Positions 37,501 through 51,786 of a stretch of 64,000 nt of DNA are shown in pieces. Every line of letters starts with the position of its first letter. Position 1 is the stretch's first letter. Source of the stretch: Acanthornis magna (lineage: Eukaryota > Chordata > Aves > Passeriformes > Acanthizidae); contig JAWUZG010000005.1 in the NCBI GenBank assembly GCA_036785705.1, positions 310,001 to 374,000 on the forward strand, given 5' to 3'. The notes under the pieces were generated by a model. That model was not told the DNA's origin. It worked only from the letters and a program-made list of their open reading frames with translations, and did not search any database. The position numbers were made by a program, and so were the translations under genes.

Positions 37501-38488
37501 TAGCAGCAGCAGAGCTAAATGTGCTTAGGAAAGGTTGTGTCACATCAGAAACTGGTTTTGGAGCCTGATCCCTAAGGCCACCACTCCTTGTTTTTTTCTT
37601 TCATTTCAGTTAGCAAGACATGGAAAGATTTTTTTATTATTATTACTAATTTTCTTTTTTTTTTAAATTTGATTCCTCTTAGTTATTTGAACCTTAGAGG
37701 CAATTAATTAAATAGAAGTTAACCAGTTCTGAAATACTTCCCTTTGCAGAAAGACAGACAAATAAGACCACAATTTAGAAACATAACTTTTTTTCTAACT
37801 TTCAGGTGGTTACCACAGACCTGATTCCCATGTATATTTTACATCACTGGTAAATAAAGGGAAAGAAGAATAAACATATTTATAATTGCATTCACATTAA
37901 GGAACCTAATTCCACACTCCCATGGATGGAATAATGTAGATGATCCCTCCAGTGAGAACAGAGGCATTAGGGCTGCGCAGGAGCCAGTGAGGGTAGGATT
38001 CACAATACTCTGCGCCAGCAGCTGTGGTAATACTGCAAAGGCTCTGAAAGTGTCAAAGGACAGTCACAGAAGGGGATAGCGGAATGAATGCTGATGGACA
38101 TGTAAACCTGAAGAGCTGAAGCAAAATTGGGAGAGAATTTATCCCAAAGCTTAACTCTCCACACATGCACAGTTTCTGGAAGATTTATCATTTTACACAT
38201 TATTACTCCAGTAATCTACTGGTCTAGGCCATCTACAAAACTGGAGATTTCTTAAGTCAACAACGGAAGCTTCAAGCCAGGATCTGATCTTGGCAGACAT
38301 TGCAGGTTCACTTGGTTGCAGGATAACCAAGCTTCGATTTTGCATTAGTCTAGATAAAACAGCGGCCCCTCAAACCCAATTCACTGGGACAATCTGCTTT
38401 GTCAGACTTGTTCTGTTTCCTTTTCCTCTGCTTCTGCAGTAGCAGCACAACCCTCTGTTCCTGTAGCTTCACAAGAAGGACTTTCCTT
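34501..38488. other. Unique non-coding, AT-rich sequence
   Basis: It holds a purine-rich tract around 34972-35005 and an AAAT tetranucleotide repeat at 36743-36767. The minus-strand frame 34697-35155 (152 codons) contains a Phe/Ser run templated by the purine tract and is not called. No gene recognised. Confidence 0.5.
36743..36767. repeat. (AAAT)n microsatellite
   Basis: About six uninterrupted AAAT units. Confidence 0.95.
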
Positions 38489-38850
38489 TCACAGAATGGG
38501 TCAGATTGGAAGGGATCACGGGGGGTCATCTGGCCCCACCTCCCTGCTGAAGCCGGGTCATACCAAAGCACATGGCACAGGACTGTGTCCAGGTGCTTCA
38601 GGAATATCTTCCGTGAGGGAGACTCCACATCCTCCCTGACTGATCTGTTCCACCTGCAGTCACCTGCACAGAAAAGAAGTTCTTCCTCACATTCAGGTGG
38701 AAATTCCTGTGCCTCAGTTTCTGCCCTTTGCCCCTTGTCCTATTGCTCAGTACCAGCAAGCAGAGCCTGGATCCATCCTCTGACACCTCCCTGCAGATAC
38801 TGGCAGACATTGATGAGATTCCCCTCTCAGCTCTCTCTTTCCTCCAGGTT
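38489..38850 (-). mobile_element. CR1 LINE, 3' fragment, antisense
   Basis: Read on the minus strand, the element's tail gives peptide-like text HRNFHLNVRKNFFSVQVT and, in a neighbouring frame, VESPSRKIFLKHLDTVL, both familiar from the far C-terminal/3' part of CR1-type LINE copies in birds. The DNA begins TCACAGAATGGGTCAGATTGG, a decayed form of the ATCATAGAAT-GGTTTGG-TTGG antisense end, and carries 'aagttcttcctcacattcaggtggaa' and 'ccccttgtcctattgctcagtac', standard antisense CR1 text. About 360 bp remain, 5'-truncated. Open frames at 38350-38628 and 38598-39086 on the minus strand, and 38399-38860 on the plus strand, arise from this element. Confidence 0.88.
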
Positions 38851-41800
38851 ATCATCCTGATTCTTTCATCCGTACAGCCACCGTAGCCTGGACAAGGGTC
38901 TTGGTAACCGTAGCACTCAAAAGTGACACTCAGATTTAACATTTCTGCCTGACCCAAACTGCAGAAACATCCTGTGATGCACAAGGTCAAGCTGGTATAG
39001 ATCTCTGAAATCCGTGCTTGTTCCCAGGACTTGGTGCAGTAAGAATGCTGGGAGTTTTTCTTTCCACAAATAGATATTTCAGGCATATTTGCTTAAACCC
39101 TTGAGGTTGACAATCAGCGATACTTCTTCCCAGCACAGCAACTGCTTGGGAACTGCCAAATATTGCGAGCAGAGAGTCTATGAACCATCTCCCAAAGATT
39201 ATACGTGCTGCTACAAGAAGTGGGGATGGAATCTCCCATAGCAAACTGTCTGCTGCTGAGTTTTCCCAATTAATGGTTGCATAATGTGGGGGGAATTAGG
39301 GTCTAAATATCTTGGCACAAGTCTGTTTGGGAAAACCCTCGTGCCTGACTCTTACAGATCTGTAAAAGGTTTGCTGGCAATTAGAGGAAGAGTATAAAAA
39401 AGTAACAGGGTTAGTCCAGCTATAAAAAAGACTCCTATCACATGTATTTGCAAAGAAGATGGGAGATATTAGAGGACTGTCACTTTTCCTTCCCAAGAAA
39501 AGACAATGAGTTCCATTTAAAAGGGTGGATCTCTGAAAGAATTCCTTATTTTTAATTATTCTGAGGGTTTTAGCCTCAAAAGAGCTTCTTCCAAGAAGAA
39601 GCGTGACAGAAAGGGGATTTCTATGATCTTGTCGTCCTTCAAGCAGCTTTTCAGGCCAACAAACAAATATGGCAACCAGCCATCATGGGTGAAGCCAAGG
39701 AACACATGGCTGTTTTTTATATATATTTTTTTTTATGTTGTCAAATGTCATGACACAAAAATTCATGAGAAAATGCCTTGCAATTCCCAGGAAGCCTAAG
39801 AGGGGGAAGCCTCTTTATTAATAAAAAGACATCTAGACTCCAAAACCTGCCTTAGGACATAAGGGAGCTCTCTAAGCAAAGAGAAAAAAAAACAAAAAAC
39901 CACAAAAACAACAACTTCATAGGAAATCTAAAAAGGCATCATAACATTTAATGTTTAAACATTTAAAATGGGGAGGGGAAAAAACAAGTCTTATTCCTGT
40001 CAGTCCTTCTTAACACAATGTGCAATTACACAACATATATTTAAGCAACTTATATTTAGCCTGTGGGCTCCACCAGAAATGATTACAGCAATGAGCAGCT
40101 TAATAAGATTCATAGTTGTCCCCAGAGAAGGGCCTTGTCCTCCAGGGCAGAAGAAGGACAGATGGAAAGTTCCTGCAAGACTCATTCAGTGTCACCTTCT
40201 GCAGCAACCAATCTTGTGTGGCTGAGTTGAAACAGTCCCAAAAGCCTCTCCCAGATATTCCAAGCAAATTTAATCACAGGTATGTTGGTCTTTGGCTATC
40301 TCTCTTAGCAGTTCTGTCACGCAGAGATATCCTAAGCAAAGGCCCGTTGTGTTTTTGTCCAAGATGGGAAAGGATGGGAATAAATGGACCAGAGTCCAAA
40401 GGTATAATCTGCAATTAGATTAGCCTGTCAAAGGCCAGCAGGAAGTTATCCCATGTGAGCCCACAGAGTTTTTTTCTAGGAATGCCAAACTGTGATGCTA
40501 TGTTGACTGCAGAAAGTTAAAAGTTGGGTACAGTTCACCTTGAGAATTCCAGATGAAGTGCTTGAAGAGTAACACCAGAGTAGCGTTAGCAGAGACGGCA
40601 ACATTACCACACAGAAATCAGAACATAAGTTGAGTGTTCCTCCATCCTAAAGCCTTATTACATATTTTATGGATCATATGGATCAATGGAGAGATTGCAC
40701 AAAGTCTAGCCTTGCCCAAGCTCCTTCAGAAATGTGCACATCCTCCATGGGAGAAAAGTTGGGTGTTTTGGGGGTTGGTTGTTGGCAAGCCATTTATGTT
40801 TTTTCATCTCTTCAGCTGAATTTCATAGGAAACATGGAGCTGTAGTGTTGTTAGTCTTCTGGATTATAACATGCTTCTTGCTCTAAGCTTCTACTGACAC
40901 ATTTACTTCTAATTTCCAATTCACTATTCATTAAATAAATTGTAAATTATAGATTTATATTTCAAGAAGGACTCAAACATGTAGGAAAATAAAATCAGGA
41001 AATCTATGACACACTGCAACTTCATTTGTGTGTATCATTGTTCCATATCAACTATCAAGCCAGGAAATCACAGAAATCCCTCAAGGAGGTATAAAATTAA
41101 AGACTTAGACTTCAAATACAGGTAACTGTTTCTGATAAGAGCCTCACTTCAGGACAAAGCTGCTGGTGAATTTTAAGGGATTTGGAATTCATCTACACAT
41201 CTATGAGCAAGAGAAACTGAATGTCTTGATCAATCACGCTTGAAAATCACTGATCATACTTGAAAGTATTGTCACTGGACAGAAGATAGCATTTCTAGAA
41301 ACATATATACATCAGAAGCCTGTTTATGTTACTTAAGGATGGACTGCATCCCATTCAATTTTTTCATTTTGTGTCAGCTGTCTCATTACCACTCTTGGTT
41401 CAGAGCCATTTCTACCTTGAGAAAGGAGGTGCTAATTGCTTCATTCTTATTTCAAGTGGTTCTGATATGGGTTATATCATTATTTTGAAGCTTGGAACCT
41501 TCTGATTTTAATGCTTGCTTGTTTGCTTTCCGTGCCCTGTGTTTTATGTCACCATCCTATTTTGTAGCATAAATTATATCTAACAATGATTTATTAAATT
41601 TGATATCACTAAAATTCTCATGAAGAGCTCCCAGTTTGTACATTTTTTATCAAAACACACCCAAGAGATCCCTTTTAGAGGAACAGCATTGGTACATTTC
41701 AAGACGAGAGTGGATTTTCCTTTAAATAAGTATTTCCTTGTTCTTAGACTCCATATGGAAATCACTAGGTGAAATGCTATGGCTTGTAGGTCTGGCACCA

Positions 41801-44800
41801 TAACCATAATGGTCCTTTCTGACCTCAGAATCTATCCAAATGCTTTGACTTACAGTGCATCAGCATGAAAAGAAGCTTATATTTTTCCACATCATTTTTA
41901 TAGCATTACTCAGGCATTTGTGAGTAGAATGTAAAGCAGGTCCCGCACGTCATGGATTTTGAAACCACTGCATTCACATGTAAGAAACAGATGGAGAATT
42001 ACATTGCCAAGACCTCACTCCCTTTGTAGGGAATTAATGGGAACAACAGTATAAAAAGTCTCCAGTTTTAATTGAAGAACTGAAGATTTTTATGATGTAT
42101 TTCATAATTAAGTGATGGAAAGATTATTTTTTTTGCCATTGCTGCAGTAATGAAATCTTGCCACAGAAGCCATCCTGAAGTGCTTTCTAGCCACAAAGGA
42201 TGTGAAAACATAGAGAAAATATCTACCAGATAAGGGAGATTGTACTTTTTGTTGATACGGTATCAAGCAAACACTATTGCAAGTATTTGGTTAGTTCAGA
42301 GCATATTTAATTTGCTATTACAGAAACCTGTCCTGCCTCATTATGCCCCAAGACCCCTCTGCACAGAGGCTGTTTCCACTGCCTCCATCTTCGTCTCCTT
42401 TATTAGACATCATTTTCTACCCGTGGCCTGTCTCTGTGTGGTCTGGTGTTGGGTGTCCCCGAGCCAAACCACATCCCAGTGGTGATGAGGAAGAAAATCA
42501 TAAAAGCCAACATTTTTTGCTAATTGTAATACTTCATCATTGTGGCTATGGCTCTTCACCTAAGTCATGATGACACTCTGCTGTTGCTGCAATTACCAAA
42601 TATTATTGTGCACAGACCTTCTGCACAGACTGAACTTCCCAGCAGATTTGGGAGCATTCAAACCTCTCTGTATATTTGTACAAGACACCATGCTGCTCCG
42701 AGAGCCATCCCACCCACGCTCCTCTGAAACACCCAGAAAGGATCCTGTAGTTTGCTTTAGACCCTGAAATGGATCTTGCTTTTCCTTTCACATTGGAAAG
42801 CCCTCACAACTGGGATTTCCTTTGGATCCTTCACCTTTTACTCTGCATAACCCATTCCAAGGCTTGTGCTCTGTCACTCTTTTTTCCTTTAAGTTTCCAA
42901 AGAGAAAGATATGCCAGACGTAAGTCCAACAGAACATCAGGATTCACTTAAGTGCTGTTGCAAAATTCAGCTGAATTCTGCCAATCGAAGCATTGAAAAG
43001 ATTTTGCTAAGAGACCTTTCTCAAGAGCAGCAAAATCTTCGGACCTAAACCTGTGCCTGCCAAGGATGTTTTGTTACCGTCACACAGGGAAGTTGGGCTG
43101 CACTAACAGGCCTGGTTTAAGGTTCAGTCAAAAAAATAGCTTCCAAATTAGCTCCAAGTTATCCATCATCCTGATAACCCCCTACGAACACCACACAAGC
43201 CATTAAGGAAGTTGGTGGAATTAAAATCTGAAAGTGGGTTAAACAACTTACAATGTGGGCTCCAGAGCAATAAGGTATGGCAAACCAATGCTGGATTACA
43301 GGCAGCAAGCTAAGGGCCTTGCTATTTTCTGTACATCAGCTATAATCACCATCAGCTTCCTAGTAGCCTCCAAATACGCTCAAAATGTCTCCTTCAGTAT
43401 CAAGAGGGAATATGAACTAGCTTGGATAAAAGGTCAGATCTATGAAAACAAAAAAAAAGGCATTAAGCACTCAGACTGGAAGAAAAGGATGCATCATTTC
43501 AAATGTTCTGAGTAGAACAATCCAAATATTTCAGTATTAGTGCCAAAAGAATCTGAACCAAAATCACACCCATATAAGTATTCAGACTCACACATTTAGA
43601 TCTTTGTCCAAAAAACAGAATCAAATATTCTGTAATATTTTTCTGTCTGGCTTTAGAAAGTCTTTCTGGAAATGTCAAAGCAATCTATTTTACACTTGAG
43701 ATAAGAAAAAACAATCAGAAAACACACAGCACAATGTTTCAGGACCCTATTTGGACTCCTTAACTATAATGGAAACACTATCAAAGGCTTGCCCCAAATT
43801 TACCACAAGGTAAGACATGGCTGAGGCAGTCACTCAAAGAAACAAGCCAAATTTATATATTATTCTTGCAATAAAAGCAGTTGATGGGTCATGCAAGCAC
43901 CACGTTGCAGAGGTGTGGAAAACCAGCCCTGTTTCCACAGTTGTGTTCTATACACTATTTCTATACCACACAGCCACAATTTGGAAATGTGGAATATTCT
44001 TTGTGGCAGTGCTAGTCTGAGCATCCCATTCCCAAAGCCAGTGTAGATAGGGATACAAAAACACAAACTGAGCTTTTGCTGATGCAGTGACCCATTTGGT
44101 ACTGCCCAGGTTTAAAGATGCTCCCCTGAGAGATGATCACCCTGCAGGCAGCTCCAAGGGGAGGAACACGGAGATAATTCTGGAGCTTTGTGTTGCTCTC
44201 CTTGTTACATGTACGAGAATGTCAAACACCAGGAAGAAAATCTGTTTGGACTTCCTGGACTGATCCCTTCACTGCTGCAGGAGGGGATTAAAAATGCATA
44301 AGCCAACCCACACACTGATTCTTCAATTCCATGCATCCACCCTCTTGCTCAAACCTGGAGTTTGAACCTTCCTTGTAAAGCAGGAATGGTTTTGGGCTGT
44401 CACAAGGACGATGATAGCCACAGATGGCAAATGATTACAGCAGCGATAATGAAAATATTTGCCATTAGCATGGAACAGTTTGACACAGTCTCAGTATTTA
44501 GAAAGCCACATCCTGCTATTTGCATCCTAGGGCTTTTTGGCTGAGAGGCAGGATTTGATGGGTGGGGCAGGATCAGTCAAATGCCGTATTTGCCAGTATG
44601 GGGAATTCTACAGTGAGAAATAAGGGCCCAGAGCACTATACAGTAACAGTAGAGAGAGACAAAATAATTTAGAGAAGGGCTCAAAAAGCTCTCTACAAAA
44701 AATGGAGACAGAAAACTTCTTGTGCAAAGAAGTTAAGTAGAAAATAAATATGAGGTGAAATTCCAAACAGAGCATTTAAGTATTTAAGGTGCCAGTTCCA

Positions 44801-45000
44801 ACTAACACTCTCCTGTAAGAGTTAAAGGAAAAATCCCCTAAAGGAAGATATGCAAAAGTGTTTGAAAATGTTTAGCTACCCCCCAACTGCATAAAGTGAA
44901 GACAGGCAGCCTTAAGAGTCCAGCTTTCCTGATACGAAGGAGAAAAGCTGCTAAGTATTTCAAGTGTATCTTGGACCTCATTTAACTTGCAAAGAAAAAA
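38851..45000. other. Unique non-coding sequence
   Basis: No gene or repeat family recognised. A plus-strand frame at 40116-40418 (100 codons) and its surroundings are moderately GC-rich, but I cannot assign it to a family. Confidence 0.5.
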
Positions 45001-48000
45001 GGTTAATCCTCACAACTTCCTAGTAGGGAACATAATAAAGGAAATAAGTGGTGAATTTAGCAAGCTGGAGTTTCTGTATCCTTCGCTCTAGACATCAAAC
45101 AACTCGACCACGTTGCGTCAAGTAAAAGAAACAGGAAGGGAGAGATCACACAGCTTGAGTTCCTTGGCTCCAGCAAGGCCGAGGCGCTGCTGCTGAGGAG
45201 GATGGAAATCCTATATTCTTCCTCTGGGGCAGGAAGTACCTGTAAACATCTCAGAAATATTCTGCTTTAGCATACTGTAAACAAGAATACATCATATCCA
45301 CTGCTCCAAACCATGTAGGGGAAAGAATTGGACAACCTTGGATTCAACCTAGAAGAGGAGAAGTCAGGGGAACTGAGTCATAGCTTAAAAAAACAAGATT
45401 AAAAAGAACTTTTGGGACAGGACAGGAACTGAGGTTTTAAGTGGGGCAATTCCTAAGGAAGGAAGGACACCTACTACCTATTCCAATAATATTTTGCATT
45501 TATGTAACTGCAGTGGCTGCCGTCCAAGGACCTGAAAATATTAAGGGCTTCCAGTTAACCAGATTTCAAATCCCAGTGAGATTATAAAGCATTATTCTTC
45601 ATTTTTGCCACATGTCAAAACATCTAGCCAAGAACCAGTTTTACACTTCCAGGCAACTAAAGACCCCCAGTCAGTAAAAATAGTCATTTTCAAACAAAAA
45701 TCAGCTGCTGTGCAGTAGAGCACATCAAGGTGATATTCCCAGCCATGCCTTTCCAAACGGTTGTTATGTGTGTGGACTATCCATTTGGACTTTCTAGAAC
45801 AACATTTCTCGTGTGAAGACACAGAAAACACATATGGCTACCCTGAAGACTTTGTTCAGAAATTTATGTCCAAACCCCATTTATTTAGATCTGCTTGTTG
45901 CCTCTTTTCTGAAGATCCTGGGAAGCACACAGCAACTCAAATCACAGCTCTCTGTTTCTCAGTCCTGCTACTGTTATAAGAGTGGATGTCATTTATTATA
46001 GAATTAAATCTTAATTTCATTTTAGATAGACTATTCAATCAAAGCACCCAGGACCTGAGTTGCCTCTGTGTTGGCCACCATTTGTATGAGAGATAATCAA
46101 TGAATCTAAAGCCTGGCACTAACTATAACAAAATGGATAACAGGAAAGTGGAATAATTCAGGGCAAACTTCCAAATGTCTAGTCCTCTGGCAGAACTCTG
46201 TACCCTTAAAGCAGAACATTCAGTGTAATACTTGTGCCCAGAATGCCTTTGGGAAGCTCATTTAATCTTCTTCAGTTTCCACTTGTGTGAGACAAGGACT
46301 ATTCCTTGTCTGAGGAGCAGGATGTGATTTAATGATTGATTGTGAATCCCTCTTGTGAATGTCCAGTGGATTTCAGTGGTTTTGCCTTTATTTTTTCTAA
46401 AGCAGACACCTATATAGGCTCATTACTGCTCTGTCACTCTCCACACAGACCACTGCCACAAATACCTTCGTGCTCTTGCTAGAAAAAACTGCCCACGTCA
46501 TAATGTGTTTCTAATTTGTAAAGGCTGGAATATAAACTGAGCTACAGAGCAGCGGGCCAAGAATAAAGCTCAAAAATCTTGACAACATGGAATAAGGAGA
46601 GCTGAGTTGTAAGGATTACAGGAAGGCAGGAAGAGAACTTTGGTGGCACTGATATTTTGGGCATGATCCAGCTAAGTGTTAGACAAGGTTGACTGATGCA
46701 TTCCCATGAGGATCTAAAGGCAGAGCAGTACAAATTGGTGATCACACAAGTGTAACATAAAGGGTACAGGACAACCTCCAGGTACCATTTGAATCAGGAC
46801 TTTGTTTTGTTTTTATTAATAAATCTATTAGTGGATAATGGAACTGACAATTAATATATATTTTCAAATAGCAATGTCCATATCTCTGGAAACCCCTCAG
46901 TCCAAAGAGATATCAGTGGTGAGTAACAGGTTTTAGGTTGGACTTCAGCAGAATAACAGTCTTTTGTAAAAGCAGCGATGTTGTGGAGTAAGAGAGGAAA
47001 GAACGAACGTTGATGCCAGCAGACAAAGAGAGCCATTTCCTTTATCGAATGGCATTCTGTGGAAGGAGGAAATACAGTGCTATTATTACTCTAATAATTA
47101 AATATCTCTGTGCTTCTGTGGAAAAGCATGAATCTCTGTAATGCATCCCAAAAAAAGTGCCTGAAGACCATTCATGGAAATCCTCAGGAAACCTAGAGCC
47201 AGAGCAAAACACTTAAAATGTTCTACCAATAAGCCACACGAGGCCTGCAAACATGTCACCTGTAGGTTCAGGAGAGATGTGACAAACTTTGCTTTTTCAT
47301 TCCAAGAGTGGTTTACAAGTATTTGAAGAAGGCTTAAATAGGAAATCTGAATTAATTGAAGCTGTCTTTGCTGCAGAACACTCCAAAGTCGCATCACCTG
47401 AAGGAGTGTAGAAATGCAAACTCCCATTACTCACGTGGTGCAGTGGGCTGACCTGGTCAGAGGTTTTTTCCTCCCCAGTGACTGAGAGAAGTCTGGTCTG
47501 TCTTTAGAGCTCCAGTGGAAAGCCAGTGGAATGGTACCAACATCTGAGTTACAGTCCCTCCTGCCTCCAGCTGCGCCAACAGCTGGCACCAGCACTCATT
47601 CTGGGTGTCCATGAGAAGATGAGGAAAACTCAAGCGAAATCCTGATCTAACTACGCTGAATTCAAGAGCAGATTCTGGCAATTGAGCCTATTTCAACTCC
47701 TGCTCCCATACCATAACCCACAGGACACCAAGTGTACTGATGGGACAATGAACTACGGTACTTAGGGAAGAAAACCAAGCTCGTATTTAATCAGAGACAC
47801 ATGACATGTTAATGGATAACTGCAGATTAATTGAAACCATTGCTACAACGAACTAGGAGCTTAGAAGGCAATATCACAGAAATGGTTTAAAGCTACTTGT
47901 GCTGATTAGGCATCAAAGATCTTAAGCAATGTTGCACATATTGGATATTCTGTTCTTTGGATAAATTGTTTGATGGGCACTTTAGAAAAGTTAGCTGAGC

Positions 48001-50160
48001 TCAGCAGACAGAAAATTGGCATGGAGACCATGCCAATATAGATCTGCCACTGTTTGGAATATAAAGGAATAAAGCCTCTGTTTGTAATCTGCTGCATGAG
48101 AACAAAGCAAAAAATATCTCTAAGTAAGAAAACAGTTTAAAAACACCAAATTTTTTCATGTTGTTATATGTCTCTGATGTAGCAAGTCTGCATCAAATGA
48201 CCTATAAAATTTAGCGTGGGGGAGAATCCTTCCCAAAGAATTAGCTGCACAAGCAGATGAAGCCTAATATGAGGAGGAAAGGAAAACAAACAACTTTCAA
48301 AGCTGGGTATTTTATTACACATTTAGCTGGCTATATATTAAAAGAATCATATGAAAGAAGAATAATGTTCCTGTTTACATTCATATGTTCCTTATAACTC
48401 AGCTATGTTAGACAAATCCTCTACCATGTCTACCATGTCAGACAAATCATCGCGGATCTGGGCCTGCTCAGTGGATGTGCATCAATGCAGTACCTCAAAG
48501 CTCCCTGCCAAACCTCTGGGTGCCTATGCCCACACCTCCAGGCAAAAACTTAAAAACCTCTGCTTTCACATCCCTGTGGCTGATGCAGATCATCAGTGAA
48601 GTGGCAGTTTGGCCCATGTAAGCCCTTAAAAAGAGCATCCTGCCCCCCCCCCCGTCTTGGTGTTGTGTTTGCTGAGCGCTCACACACACGGCTTGAGGGG
48701 AAAGCTGCCAACTAATCCCAAAATATTCAACGTGAGGTCTACCTACAAACCCTACTACTACTACCAAAAGTAGTGAGAGCCAGCCTTGGGAATGCCATTT
48801 GAAGTCCCCAAGCTCCATCATGCTCTGTAAAGGAGATGCAATCTTCCAGGAGACACACTGAAATGCTAGGTTTTCATTAGAATTCCTCACCATTCTTACT
48901 CTGAATGTATTTTAGGCCAGGTTGTCAGAAACAAGCACAGGACCTTCCTAGATACCATTTTATGGGCGAACCACACTTCTCTTACCATGGTAAGTGTTAA
49001 TAAAAGCCTGACATATTTCAAAAGGTCTGAAACAGATGATTGAGGGAAATGTTCAGGCCCTACATCTCCATCATTGAGGAAAAAGGGCTCAAAGGTCAAA
49101 AAAGGAGGGGGAGAGGGATTCATCTCTCTGCCAATGCATTTTGGCAGCTCCATAAATTTGGGATGCCCAGACACCATATAAATGCTCTTTAATTACTCCA
49201 TTTGCTATCCAGCCCAAACTGCCTTTGGAGTGTCTAGAGATTAGCAGCATTTGCAATTGTTATTAAGCTGCTTAAAAAATCTAAACTTTCATGTGTCAGA
49301 AAATTAGGGTTTCAAACTGATATTTTTATTCTTCTTTTGCTGTGCATTGCAGAAAGAGTCTGATTGTCTGCCAAAGAATTTATTAATCTTCTATTTTAAA
49401 GTGTTTGCTATTGTTATATTTCTCTTTTTAATTCAAGTGTTTTTTCCTCCAAACTTTTATAAGTTTTGGCACTTCTCACCTGAAAATGCATTTACTTTCT
49501 GCAAACCGAAGAAATAGTCCTGGGGTTTGACTTTCCAATTAAAATGTTCCTTTAATTTGCTATTTTGCCTTCTAATGCAGATATTAAAATATTTCCCGAG
49601 CAGCTCAGCAATAATGCAGTGGTCTTTCAAAGCTGTACACTGAAACTGGAAACCAGCCTTACAAAAACCAAATTATCATTCAAAGCCAAGAAACTTGTGC
49701 TGCAGCCTGGAAGAAGCAGCATATATTAATAAACTAGATTTCTACATGAAATTCCACATTCTGTATACAAATATTGGCCCTAAAGTCCCAAAGAATGGCT
49801 TTTCAGGGACATATAAGCAGTTTCAGCTGCATCACCCACGTGGTGCCTCTGAAAGTACATTCTTAAAGACCCATACCCATACAGGCACAGGGCACTTCCA
49901 CAGGGTGCAGAGCATTTCTTACTATAAGTAAATTCGTTGAAGCCGTTGGGATTGGTCATGTGAATAATGTCTATAAGGGGCTACGATCCACAGGACTGCC
50001 AGGAGGCAAATGCAAAAACTCACCAGAAGGTTCCAGGCTTTTTGCCACAAAACTGTACCTCCTGACTTGATGGTAAATTCTGGAGGCTTTGTAAAATGAA
50101 TTAATTACTACTGAGCAAACAAAACAAGAGGAAAATTCACATTAACTGACTCACCTTAGC
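45001..50160. other. Unique non-coding sequence
   Basis: An 11-C tract lies at 48643-48653 and a 14-bp perfect palindrome CTTACCATGGTAAG near 48981-48995. The stretch 49190-49700 is dense in homeodomain-like TAATTA/ATTA and SOX-like ATTGTT words (see findings). No gene recognised. Confidence 0.5.
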
Positions 50161-50297
50161 ATTGTGGAATGGTTTGGGTCAGAAGTGACCTTAAGGCTCA
50201 TCTCATTCCACAACCCCTGCATGGGCAGGGACATCTCCCATTAGACTAGGTTGCTCAATGCCCCATCCAACTGGGTCTTGAGCACTTCCAGGGATAA
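50161..50297 (-). mobile_element. CR1 LINE, 3' end fragment, antisense
   Basis: ATTGTGGAATGGTTTGGGTC, 'gaccttaaggctcatctcattcca', 'cagggacatctcccattagactaggttgctcaatgccccatccaa' and 'cttgagcacttccagggat' are the reverse complement of the CR1 3' untranslated region in order. About 137 bp remain, with moderate divergence. Confidence 0.92.
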
Positions 50298-51161
50298 ACT
50301 CTGTATTAGAATCCCATATTAGTCCATACTAATTGAATTGGACTTGTTGCAGAAATGTTATGGATGGTGTCAGCTTTATATCATTACAGGCAAAGAATGT
50401 CTCCTGCATGTTTTTTATTCCAAAGCCCTTGACAGTGATCTAAGATGTTGGATCTATAGCTCATTTTTTTCCCCTGTGTTAAGTCCAAGAAGACATCGAT
50501 ATTCCTGTGTATTCATTTGCTCCCACGGGATACTGATATCTGATCTCTTCGGGTATTCCAATTTGCAGTCCAAAACCACAAAAGTAGTTTGGCAGCTAAT
50601 ATTAATGACTGTTTCTGATTTGGCAAGGTACTTAAACACATGCTCACCTTCAAGTGCATGAGTCCCCCATTAATGCAATGTTTATTCATTTCATGAAATG
50701 AAGCAACTGCTAGCCTGGCACTTACATGCTTTTGTGCAATATTTTGAAACACACATTCAGTAAATAAGTAATTAGACTTTTTTTCATGAGTTGTGCAAAG
50801 CTGGCCTGAAGCTCAGCCTGTTCACTCTGTAAAAGGTTTGTGTAGTCATTTCCACTAATTCTTAAATTTATACCAGTGTGTAGTGACACACACAGCTCTG
50901 TTAAATCTAAAAATGTATTGCCCATTTTCCATGGCGCATACAACCTGCAAGACTATAATAGCTAAAAATTCCTGCAGAAAACTAATTGGACATAGTTACC
51001 CTAAATCTTAGAGTCCATTTGAACATCTCCACTCTTTATACCATCTTGAAGTGAGAGAGGTCACACAAATCTTTCTGTAAGGCAGACAGATAATGATGTA
51101 ATGAGGGAGTGCCCCCACAAAATGGATATCACAGTTTACAGTGTTGTAAGCAAAGCTGATA

Positions 51162-51194
51162 ATGCCATGGAGATGTTTGATGCCATGGAGATGT
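51162..51194. repeat. 18-bp period duplication
   Basis: ATGCCATGGAGATGT occurs at 51162-51176 and again at 51180-51194, separated by TTG. Confidence 0.9.
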
Positions 51195-51729
51195 AATGGA
51201 CTTGCACGCAAATCGAAGTGCTGTCCCTCCACACCATTTGTTTTTGCAGTGAGGAAAAAAGCCACTGGGAAAACAATTAGTGTGATGGTGTTCACAAAAA
51301 TGCAACAAAGTGTGATGAAGAGTTTGTTTTCATTTAGAAGACTAATTTTGAGCAAAAGATGATGGGTTATGTCAGTGTATGGTCTGTATGTGTGGTATTC
51401 AAATCATACAGAAATCTGCCTTGCAAGGAAGTCTAACATCTCTGAAATCCTTCAGTTCTGTGTCCATATGAATCTCTAGGAAATTCTGTAGTCAGTCCAA
51501 ATCCCAAGCGTTAAGAAGGAAAAGTTTCTAAGAAGTCAAAAGACCGGGGGGGAAATCTCACATTTAATTTACACACTGCACACTGTTTGGTAAATAGCAG
51601 CTATTGTTTAGAGCAGAATGCAGTCACCATTCATTATATTTTGACTCTACATTCTTCATCGGGAATTCAGGAAGCGGTTCAGACTAAAATATTCCCTTAT
51701 GTTATTTGACCTGTAAAAACTTGGAGACA

Positions 51730-51786
51730 GGCCAGATTCTGCAGTCCTTAAACAGACAACACTCCCATTGACTGTGGGATTGGACC
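51730..51786. repeat. Fragment of old palindromic repeat
   Basis: GGCCAGATTCTGCAGTCCTT, followed by ACACTCCCATTGACTGTGGG and ATTGGACC, follows the text of an old reptile/bird repeat whose usual form has CCCATTGACTTCAATGGG at this place. Diverged but in the right order. Likely the same group as 23600-23663 and 17286-17355. Confidence 0.55.

Noticed and set aside
38350..39086. Open frames on both strands that look protein-like
   Set aside because: The recognisable parts are the tail of a CR1 LINE on the minus strand and its complement.
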